Source of the DNA: Gyrodactylus bullatarudis
Taxonomy: Eukaryota; Platyhelminthes; Monogenea; Gyrodactylidea; Gyrodactylidae
Direction: 5' to 3'
Assembly: GCA_012064415.1 (NCBI GenBank)
Contig: SSNU01000095.1
Span: forward strand, 62,001-126,000
Length of the DNA: 64,000 bases
Shown: positions 43,701 through 55,700 of the stretch, piece after piece
Layout: every line of letters begins with the position of its first letter
Position numbering within the stretch: position 1 is the stretch's first letter
Translations under genes and position numbers: made by a program
Notes under the pieces: generated by a model
What the model was told of the DNA's origin: nothing
Databases searched by the model: none
Seen by the model: the letters and a program-made list of their open reading frames with translations, nothing else

Positions 43701-46700
43701 AAGTTCTCGATCGAGGTTATTGCGTTCATGTTCCTCAGGATCGTTCATTCTGTCATCCAGTTCATCTGATTTATTTTGATCATCGTCATCCTCTTCCAAA
43801 TCGCCTTCTTCCATGCAACCGGCAAAATCATCATTTTCCATTTCGATGCCATCTTTATTGTCTTCAATTTGTTGGTCATCCTTCGTATCTGATTTCTCTT
43901 TTTCATCATTTTGAAGACCTTCAAATTCATCACGAGTTTCAACCTGGTCACTGACATCTCTAGCATCTTTACCCTGGTCATTTGATATGTTCTCTGAAAG
44001 ACCAGTCATCTGGTCATCTTGACCGTCCTTACTGGCATCATTGGCACTATTTGTATCGTGAGAATCGTTGGAACTTTTGCCGTCGGCCCAATTATCATCA
44101 GATGATATACCATTAATTTTACAGAAGCCTTTGGAGATTAATTGTCCAACGATTTTAGCATAATTTGTGGTAAATATTGTAAACTCGTGACATAGGTGAG
44201 AAATGTGGCATGATTTGACATTTATTAGAGATATTATTGATTTTATTATCGGCTGAAGACTCAAAATGCACCAGGTGAAGCTCTTCGAATGAGAGAATGA
44301 ATCTTTTAGGAGAGTTCTTATGTATTTTAGAATTTTCTTGGTATTGGAATTCAGGAATTTTACTTGATCACTTAATTCATAGACAGTTTCTACAATTTCC
44401 TTCCTATTGTTGAAAGAATCTCCAAACTTTGTCAGGTCTTCAATAAGTATCAAGAGACGGTTAAAGGTTTTGCCTAGAATTTGGTAGTTTTCATCATTGG
44501 CGGAATCATTTGAAAGATTTTTGTCATCAATTATTTCTCGGATGATGGCACAATCTGAAATAATTACCTCGTACATTTGGTTGAATGACTGAACAAATGT
44601 TTCAGGATAACTTTTTCCGTGGAAGATGATTTTGAAGGTGTTAAATGTTTCTTGAATAGTTTCAATGGTTGATAAGTCATGAATTACTGCTGAAGTGAGA
44701 AGACCTAGGGATATTGTATTTGGATCATGAAATATTTGTAGGGTGGACAGAGTCTTTTTGAGATTGTCCAACTTTCCAAGCATTTCAGATAAATGATCAA
44801 GATTGTTGAAACACTCGGGCAACTCAGATGAGTAGATATTTTGATTCATTTTGTAAGGGACCAGGAGAAGTTCCTCAGTTGATTGTTCAAGGGTAATTTC
44901 AGAGGAAATCTGTAGGATACTCTCAGAATTGATTAGTGAATGTTGAAGAATTTTCAGAGTGCTTTCACAAGACTCGATATTGGACAAAAGGTTTTCAAGA
45001 GTTTTTCTCAGCTTAATTTGATCTGTCTTACAAATCGTTATTAAAGGCTGATTGATACTGCCACAGGAAGAGATATATTCAAGAGAGTTATTCAACTCAG
45101 AGAGGATATCTTGAGTACCATTCAAATATGAGAGACTTTCAAAGGTTTTTTTGCAAACACTGACAATGCCATCGTCAAGAAGTGATACCAACTTTTCAAC
45201 AACACGAGGACCTCCAATTTCCTGGATATTTTCAGCATCTTCTAACGTCAACGTGTTCAAGTCTGGAATACATGAGCGAATGCCCAAAAGTTGCATAAAA
45301 GCATTACGACAAATTCTAAAAGGGAAATTTAGTTAGAAATATAATAAATTATCGAGTAGATAAATTAAAACTGACAAATTTTCTGATTCTTCAAGTTTGA
45401 TGTCTCTCAAGAGTTCAATTCTGGAATTAACGTTGGTGAGGGGAGTTCTCTTTCCACGGGTTCCATCGAGACCGATGAAAAATTTATCAAAATTGTTTTC
45501 GAATGAGTCAGAACCTTTCAACTCGAGGAATCGAAGCCATTCCTTGAGAAGAAGACGTTTATTTTGTTGGAGCGCTGAGTATTGAACACGCCAGGCTTTG
45601 GCTGCATCGATTTTTTCTTTAGGGACCTTTAGTGGGTCTATCTTGTTCTCCTTAAGACCCTGGAGTAACTGAGAGTCAGGGGCATTCTTACTCAAATCTT
45701 CAGTCTTTGATTGTAAATCAAGAATTGAGGCGATCCAAGAGCCATGAGTTTCTTTCAGGCATTGGACAGAAACTGAAAGACTTGATTCAGAGGTTGTCTT
45801 ATTGAACTTTTGAATTTTATTTATTACTTTGGCATAACGTCTGGTATAGAGAGGGGAAATATCATCAAAAGAATATAATAAAATCAAAGGATATAATTAA
45901 AATTTACTTGAATTGTTCGGGTATCATTGGCACTGTGGCAAGGAATGATTCAAAAGTCATCAGGAGAGGAACATCAAGGTTCTGTTTAGTTGTGAAGTTT
46001 TCAGAGCCAAGTCCCTTGGCGAATTTCTCAAAGAGACCGAGGGAATAGTCTTTATCGAAAATCTTTTTCACAGAACTTCTCAAAATATTCTCCCATGATT
46101 TAATCTAAATAAAAAATTCATTAAAATACTTTTTGGATCGTTTGAAATGATAATGGACCAGATAATCTTACACCTTTATGAATTGTCTTTTTGCATTTAT
46201 CCACAGAAGATTTCATTGACCAAAATGAATGATAGTTGCCCCATTTTATAAGACCGATAAATGTCTATAAGATAAAAATTGATGAAAGTTTCAAATAGGC
46301 ATATTTATGATTGCATTGTAAGGTACCTTCATTTCATTGTTGATTTTTGCTTTGCAGTGAGTTAAATAAACCAAGACGGATGGCTCAAATTGTTTGTAGA
46401 ACCAGTAAATGTTGAATAGGAAGCGACTTCTTGTCATTTGGTCTGGAAAAATAAGACAAATCGCATAAATAATTAAGCATTACAAGCTAAAGATAATTTC
46501 TCACCTTTACGTTCAAGGGATGGCCAGTATCTGCATGCATTAGCGGTAGCTTTGATAATCTTGAGACGAGTCTGGAATTCGCCCAGTTGACAATTCTCCA
46601 TCATTTCCATGAGAAGACGACCTCGTTCTGTTAAATCTTTACTTTTATTGTAGAGGAAAATATCGGCCAAATTGAACCAGAGAAGGTATGCACGATCTTC

Positions 46701-49700
46701 AAACTGGATCATGGCAACGTCTAGTGCTCCAGTCCAATATTTCATTTCTTTCTTGCGCCAGTCTACAAGACAGTCGCACATGGCATCATGGATTTCAATG
46801 AGAGAGTACTGGGAAGAAGCAACTTTCTCCCATTCTTGAATCTGATAGAGGATCATTTCGAAGCCGGCAACAAACTTTGAGATGGGAGACTCGTTAAGGG
46901 AGAAAGAGGCCACTTTTTGATTCATAATCTTGATCTTTTTCAATAATGGATTATCGGGCCATAATTCGAGAAGCTTATTAACACCTTCCTCTATAGACTT
47001 TGACATTTTTAGGGCCTTGTCAACATCACAAGAAGGCATTGGATCCTGGTACACATTTAGTTGGATTTTGGATTCAGTTTCCTTGAGACATTCTCTAATC
47101 ATAAAGGCGTGTGTATACAACTCATGATCGTCGTGATAAGGAGCCCTCAAGGGTTCGTTATATTGATCATAAATGAAGAGGCCAAAGCGATAGGATTCTT
47201 TGAGTATCTCAATGACCTTTGAATGATTAGATGAGGAGAATTCCCCAGGTTCCAACAACTTGAAAAGTCTCTTTATAAATCTAATCAATTGGATATCAGT
47301 GAAGAGGATACTTTTACCATGAGTGATTGCCTGGTCACTTTCATATTGAACCCATTTATCAATTTCTTGGAGATTTTTCACAGCCTTCGGAGTGAATGGA
47401 AAAATTATTAGAATCGCAAATGAAATTTTGATTACTTTTGCTATAGTTGAAAGGATAACATCAAAGAGTCATGTTCCTTACATTGGATTCATGTGGAGAA
47501 GATGAAAAGACTGATAATCTGTTTGATTTTCAAAGTTCCTCAACCATAATTTAAGGGAATGAAGATATAATGTTCTCTAGACTGTAGAAGGGAATCAAAG
47601 GATAGAGATTTTCTTCTTTCTGTAATAATCTAATTTTAGTTGTGGAATTTTATTTGAACCAGATAACTAAGATTGCATGATGGAGATGGTATTTTACAAT
47701 CAATTAGAAAAAAGAAGGGTAGATATGAACATGATTTCGTGGGGGAATTTTATAGGAGAAATTTCTAATTATATTCCAAGAGCAAGCGAGAAGACATTCT
47801 AATGAGAAATGAAAATTTTAATCAGTTGCTTATTCCGCTCGAATCCAAAGAGCAATTTAATTTTTGTTTACAAGTATCAAGGAAATAAATCATCAAATTT
47901 AGTTTTTAATGTACGGAATATCTATGGGTTTTTTCTATAGACTTTATTATTATTTTGGGAAATCAGTGGGACTTTATCGAATCTAGCTAATTATCTAGAT
48001 ATATTGAAAGGGTAAGTGAGTATATCTTGGATGTCTTCATTCAAGCCTTGTCACGTTTTTCATTATTTGTTTTAACTGTTTGAAAATTAATTTTTAAAAT
48101 TCAGTTTTAGTATCTCTAGTGTTTCTAGATAATGAGGATTAAAAATAACTATCAAATGAGCTGAATGTGACCAGGAAATGAAACTTATATTAATCAATCA
48201 AAATAACAAGAGAAAACGCCAATTATGATAATAAAATAGAGCATACCTGTTTGATCAATGCTTCACGATCCTGATTTAACTCGAAACCCTCATCGTCTTG
48301 GTCCATTTCATTAGATGTGGCCAGTTTAAGTTCTCTCTGAGCTGAAAGCATTCCTTCTTCAGGGAATCTGAGACGCCATTCAATTTCCATGTCCAGATCT
48401 GGATCGAGCAATTCGGGGAGGTCTTTATTTGTGTTTTTGGCCTCCTTCTTTTTCATCATTTGTCTGTTTATAGCGAGAAGTACTTCATTCTTTTGTCGGT
48501 CTGCTTCGATATAGATTGAGTTTTGTTTCTCGGCCAAGCGTTTTCTCTCCTCTTGCAATAGGCGCCAATTCAAGATGACTCCGAACAAGGTCTTGTTGAG
48601 AATGATTTGAGAGAATTTATTCGATTCTGGAGTTGTCTTGCTCATCAACGAAATAATAACCATGCTCAAACTAAAATTAAAAAGATAATTTAAACGGAAA
48701 TTAATTTTCTCATTTCAACCAACTTGAACTCATTGTTTTTATCGAAAAAGGACTTTTTTCTCAACTTTTGGTCAGCTTGTCTCTTGATCCAGTTCACATT
48801 GAGATTGTGAAGAAGTTCACGACATTTTTTGTCATTAAGGAATTCCACAAGTCGTCGGGAGTTGTCCTTGTATCTGCCTTCAGATAAATACCGACAATCA
48901 AATGGATAATTTGAACAGAGAAATTGACGAATGAGATTTTCCAGGGTGTTTTTCTAAGAGAAAAAAAATCGAAATGAGTAAATTTCAATTAAGCGCATAA
49001 GAGATCTTACAGTTGAATTTTGCTTAAACAATTCATTTTCTCTCATAACAAGACCTTGAGTTATGAGATAGAGGCCTAGAAGGAAGGGTTGAATAATATC
49101 AGCAAATTCAGTGGCAATTCTTCCTTTGTTATACTCAAGGCTAATCTCTTGTGCTGCATGGGCAAATCTATCAGTTTGATTTGAAGTAAAGTCAGAATGT
49201 AAGAGATAATCTTCACTGAATGCTGCCATAAAGGTGGACATTTTCTTGCGAATTTTGGCATAGTCGAGATTGCTCTCAAGGCGTTCTTTGGAAATGCTGA
49301 TCAAGTTTTCTTCAATAATCTCAAGTTCCTTTTCTAGCATCCAATAGATTTGAATGATATTGCCAATGATTGGATGTTCTGTGCCCATTTGTGTAGCTGC
49401 ATTTACCTCATCAAGGCAATTCAAGATTTCCTTCTCATAAGTAACGCCATGCAATAGGACCCTTAGGCTCTGGTATTCGTTAAGGTTATTTCGAATTTCT
49501 TCTAGCTGAATGATAATAAAAAACCTGATTAATACGCTTATTCTTTGAATATAATCATAAAATTGTTAAAAAAAACTTACTTCTTCCTGTGATGTTTTCT
49601 TCTCAAGCAAAAGAACTTTTATAGGATCTATGGCTGTTCGAGCCTGACTTAGAATGCACAGTAAAATTCCCAAGATGATAAGACGACGAGAGTCTCTAAG

Positions 49701-52700
49701 CTGATAAGAGTTTTGATAAATTTTAATGAGATACAAGAACCTTTTCATGGTTGAATCATCAGGCGTAGTGAGAAGAGAATTTTCAAGGTAGTCTACAATT
49801 TCGGATAACTGATCAAATTTTTGTGATGCTATTTTGGAGAAGACCTGTATGAGAATTTCTTCAGTTGATGTGATAATACTAGCACAACTGGCATCTCTGT
49901 CTAACGATGTCTCAAAATCTGGTATGGCTCTGCAAATGACTTGCTGGTAGAGGATGGACAACTTTTTCCTGTAATTATGATAATTTCCAAGACTAACACA
50001 AGTTCCAAAGTCAGAGATGAGAGGATTTTTGGCAATTGAATTTGTCAATAAGTCCATTATCAGGCTACTTAATGACTGACAAGATTGAACTATAGAGGTC
50101 TATTGTAAAGATAAATTATTTCAGATTCAATCAGAATAGAATTTTGACTAGAAAAACTTACCTTTACTGGGTCATCGAAATTAACAAAATCTGAATAATT
50201 AAGGGCATTGGAATTGAAGGACGACCAGGATTTGGAAATCTGTGTAGATTTGTTCATAATCATTTTGGAAAAGTTTTTTCTAGCCAGAAAATTGTAGAAG
50301 AGACAATTTTTGACTATAAAATTCTTAATAAATAAATCAGAGGTCGATTTAAGCTTGTAGATGACCATGGCTGAGAGTGGAGTGAGACATAGCGGGGAAA
50401 AATCAGGGAATCCTTGGACATCTTCAGTAACTTGATCGTCTCTAATTAAATTTGAGAATTGATCAAATTTCTCATTGACTATTCTAAGAATCTCGTGCAG
50501 ATCAATGGCATCTGACTGGAAAGTTGAGATGAAGGGAAAATCTTTTGAAAGAATTTTTCGGTATTTTTCCCAGTTTTTGCTTGAATTTTGTTCCTTCCTA
50601 TCAACAAATCCAAGATGATCCATATGGAAAGCCAAGAGATCTTGGTAAGTTCTAGAGTCTCCAATTGGCTGGGTCAAAAAGTTTTTCCAAAAGAATCGAA
50701 TCTTGTAAAAGGCCTTTGTTACTTCCAATAAGTCGTCAGTATTTATAATCTCCTTGATTTTGGTGAATATTTCATCAAAGTCACATTCAGGGTATGCTTC
50801 TTTCCATGTGGCAAGAGTGGAAATTTTCAAATTTGCGGAAGCCGACAGAACTGAAAGGTTGGAAAAAATTTCTAAGTTACTGACAGACCCATCAGTTATT
50901 GAGTATTGATCTAAATCAAATTGTTCGAGGAAGACTTCAAGAATTTCTCTAAATAAAAAAATTTTTTTTTGATTAATAACGATCTTGAAGGTAGTTAATC
51001 GAAAGCTTACTGATTAATTTTTCTAAAACTCATAGAATTTTGAGCTAGTAATTTCCAGTTGTTGTGCCACCTAGAGTCCGATTGGAACATTTTAGCTAAG
51101 ACAATCGACAGGAATCTTTTTTCACTGTTATTAATCAACTCCGAGGCGATTGTTAACTTGTCAAAGTTATTTTCAAAGCCGACACTAGTTTTTAGGTCGA
51201 TTTCTTTGAGGGAATTTATAGGAATGTCATTTGTGAGCTTTGGCATGTCTTCTTGGCTGAACTTGAAAATGAATTTTTCCACGTAATGAGACGCTTCAAA
51301 TTCTGTTTGTATGTCAAGATAGTTTATTCTGAAAAAGTTTGTCCATAATTCTAGCGAGTCTTCTTGGTGAGAATTGCTGAAAATTGCCTCGTGCAACATG
51401 ATATAGTTTAAATATGGGAATTTGATACGAATAAAATCTTCGTGGGAAGATTGTCTAAGAAGGGACTCGAACCTCTCGAGAACGAGCGCTCTTTTCAATG
51501 AACAACTTGGAGAACGAAGGATGCTCAACTTGTCAATGGATCTGTGGTGGATTTGAGACAAGATACAAATTTCAATGCCTCGATTTCGCATGGCCCTGGA
51601 GAGAGTCATATTAGTCATTGTATTGTGTTGGTTAACTGTTAAGAAGAGGCGAAACTTTGGATGTGGACGAACTACTTGAAATTGGCCATAATCATCCAAA
51701 CCTCTTTCACTTATTATAAGGCTTCCATTAGGCTCTAGAAGAGGGTTTAGTCTGTCCAAGAGACTAGGTCTAAAAGTAAAGATGGGTATAAGTTTACGTA
51801 GCCAAGGCTATTTATGTGTATTTTTTAACGTACGAGCAATACTCAATATTCTCCATGATAACCCAATGCCCTTCGATAATTCCATTCAAAAGGGGGCTAT
51901 TCACCCAGTTGAACTCTCCTCCTTTGGAATGTTGCTCATAGGTTCCGAGAAGGTCACTAGAATCACAATTTTGGGTAAGAAGAACTCTGGAGAGTTTTTG
52001 ATCAGCCAACTCAGATGCCATTTTTATTAGAGAACGTTTTCCGGAATCTTCAGGGCCAGTTAAGATAACCATCCAGTTCTTTTCAACACATTGGAAAATC
52101 ATTTCCAAAATTCCACTGATTTGAGGTGTCCATTTCTTGCTTAAGCAAATAGATCTATTAGAAGATTCCCGAATTTTCACGCTGCCAACAAAAATTTGGT
52201 CATCTACATAATTCAGGTAGCCTTTAGGCTCATAGATAGGAAAAGCGACATTTTTACTAGCTAGAACACTTTTCCAAATATCACGGACTTTTTGGCGATC
52301 TTCAGGTGTTCGAAATCTCGTTATGTATAGTAGGTTTATAAAGTTACCAGGGTTCAGACCAAACACATCCTTCTTTTCAATAACAAGTTCACACCATCTG
52401 AGCAAGTCCCTCAGATTGAACTCCCATGGGGCACCGATTCGGCCAAACTTTAACTCTGATTTACGTCTTGGATCAGTTTGTACTTGAAGCTAAGATTTAA
52501 TAAAGAATTGAATATTGAAATTATTTTCAAGAAACTAACATAATAGTTGAATTCAACAATTGTACTGATTAGTTCTTCTGGTAATTGAGGATAAATGTTT
52601 TTGAGAATAAACTCGTAATCATCTCGATTCATTGTAGATAGAAAGACTTTGGTGAAACGATTAAGGAAGGATTTGGGTAGGAACTTGCGTCCACCACCCT

Positions 52701-55700
52701 CACTGGTAGGATTTTGACAAGCAAAAATCTTGGTTCGACAATTGTTGACGATAAACTCTTGGTTTAGTTCAGCGATGAAAATGCTTCCACGATGATCTAA
52801 GCAGGAATTCAGGGCCTCGAGAATAGCTTGCGGTGCCAAATTCATCTAGATATCATTTTTTATCTGAATTGAATTTCATTTTCTAAAATTATGGCTCAAA
52901 TTTGCTCACCTCATCAAGTAAGATCCAGTCACCATCCTTAAGAGCTTTCAACATGGGCCCATCGCGCCATTCGAATTTACCTTCAGCTGATCCCTCTGAT
53001 GGAAGATAACATCCGAATAGGTCACTGACTTCCTATTAAACAATAGAAAACAAGCATTAAAAAGAATAAACAGAAAATGAAAGTTGAAAACGAACAGTGG
53101 ATTCGGATAGATTAATGCGAGTGATTTTGTTCCCAGTAGCTCTGGCAAGGGCCATAACAAGTGAAGTCTTGCCCACACCTGGACTACCTTCTAATAGAAC
53201 AGCTCTGTTTGTTAATTGTAGTCCTCGTAAGAGTTTAAATAGGTTCTTCGATGACATTGGAGAGTGGATGCTAAACTTTTCTATCTGGGTTCCAAGTTTT
53301 CCAAAGAAATCTCCAGTTTCAACAAAGAAAACATCATGTCCGAAGAGAAACCTTTTCGGATCAAGAGTCGATGGTAATAGTTTTATGGGATCATCCTTGA
53401 AGCAATTTACTGAATTATCAAAATAAATTGGACGAAATTTGCTCAAAATAATTTCATGGTCTGATTCTGCAGTGAGACTATTTAGAATAAGACATTTAAT
53501 AGCCTGATTGAGACAAATTTCTAGCGAGTCTGATGACTGTTCCTCATCTGCATCTTCATTTTTCTGGCTGCTTAGAGCGTCCAAGAAAACTAGGCATGCT
53601 CCATGAAGGAATACCTCCTCAATTCTTATTGTTTTCTTGAGGACATTTTGTTTTTTCTTCATTGTGGAGATGAAATCGATCCAGGCGATTAAATCACGAA
53701 TGGTCGTTGGCATTCTAAAATGACAAAGATGGAATTGAGAGATGAAGATATTTGGAATACGGATGAAAACCGACTTTCTAAATTTACTAGCGAATTCATC
53801 CTCTTGTGAGAATAGGGAGAACCAGGTGGCAAAGGAAACAATGGCTCTGGATATTTTTTCTGCCACTTCCTCTTCGAATTGGGCTAGCTTTAATCGGTGT
53901 TTACAGATTTCCTGCCAATCATTGAGAAACTTCAAGAGAGTCTCCTGATTCTTCATATTCTCAAAGGAAACGGTTGGACACCAGATTTCTGTAAATCTAT
54001 TCCGTAAGGCTGGGGAGAGTTCTTTCTTGCCAAAGTCTCCTCCTGGATTCATTGTTGCGACTAAGAGAAATTCTCTCTTTGCTGTTATCTGGAATAAATT
54101 GAAAATATCATTAATAATGATTATGCAAGTTGTAGAGATCTGTCACACACACCTCTAGTTCTTCACTTGACTCTGATCCTCTTTCGGCCAAGAGTAACTT
54201 TCTTTCTGGTTCCAAGACAGAATTCAATCTTTCAATTACAGCATCATCAGCAAGTGAAATTTCGTCAATAAGCAGGAGAGAACCATTATTCATGGCATTC
54301 AGCAGGGGACCATCGACCCATTCGAATAATTTTTTATCATCACTTTGACCGTGAACTGGCTTGAGACTTCCCAAGAAATCTGCAGCTTCTGTGTTCATAT
54401 GAAAGTTTATGGCGATTAGCTCTTGTTTGAGAATCCTCGCGAATGCTTGACAGACGGTGGTCTTACCACAACTTGAAAAAATTTAATGATTTTTAAATTA
54501 TATGATATGATTTCTAGTGATAAACTAACCCAGTTTCTCCTACCAATAGAACTGGTTCGTGAAATTTGAAACAATTCCACAAAAGTACAGCAAGCCTTCG
54601 CATCTCCCTGGTCCAGACAATATTGGTTAATTCGTGATATTGACTAGTATCAAGATCTCTCAGAAAGGTTAAACAGTCCCTGGCTACCGGAGAGGTCTTT
54701 TCATTAAGCTCAAAAAGCCTAAAATAAACAAAAGATTAATGCAAAAGCTTGTTGATATCGGAAAAAGAAACAAACTCGTCAACGATGATGGTGCGTTTGA
54801 ATATTTTTTCAATTATTGCCTTGACAACTAGGCATTCGTCATCTTTTCGGACACGGCCAGAAATGACAAGATATCCCTGATGTGCTAGGTAGAGATCCCA
54901 ATCGAATAAATTTGAAATTCCATTTGTTAGTTCATCCTGAAAAGCTAAATGATAGCGCTCGGCCCATCGGAAGAGATCACGCAATGTAACAAAGCCTTCG
55001 TTTCCTTGAAATACACTAGACGTACGACGATGAATCTGGAGGAGATGCATAGCTTCGGACATTTTTTTGGCCCTGCTAATAGGTAGATCACATTTTTTAT
55101 GCAAAATCATTTCAAGGTCTTCCCTGGGCAGTGGATCGAGATGAAGTTCAATAAAACGATTTCTGAGGGCTCTTGAGAGAACCTTACGACCACCATAGAG
55201 ACCGGGTGGATTTTGGGTTGCAAAGAGACGAAACTTTGGATGTGCCTTTATTAATTCTCCCGTCTCAGGCAAATACAATTCTCGATTATCATCCAAGACT
55301 CTATTTAAAGCTTCGAGAATTTCGGTGGGAGCCAAGTTGAGTTCATCGAGGATTAGCCAGTAGCCTTTTCGCATTGCTTGGACAAGGGGTCCTTCGAAAA
55401 ACTTTAATTTTCCCATTTCATCAGTGGAGTAAGAGCCAAGATAACATTGGATATCTGTATGTTCATGATTGTTAATTCGAAATATAACCTGTCCAACCAA
55501 AGTGCCAAGATATGTGATGAGGGAGGTTTTTCCAACAGATGTCTCTCCTTGTAATAAGATGGGAAGGGAGCCACCGGCGCCAACAACTCTGACAAGATCC
55601 CTAAGATTCTCTGATACAGCTGGAGTAATGATATATTTGATTTTATCAGCTTGATTTTGGCTGCTATTGGAACCAGCTGATTCGCCTTGATAACGGGGTC

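Noticed and set aside
46173..46174. Midasin exon 22 ending at AAA-G with donor GTGTAA
   Set aside because: It gives the wrong phase for the next exon. The donor two bases on (GTAAGA, exon end 46172) keeps frame and is a better splice site.
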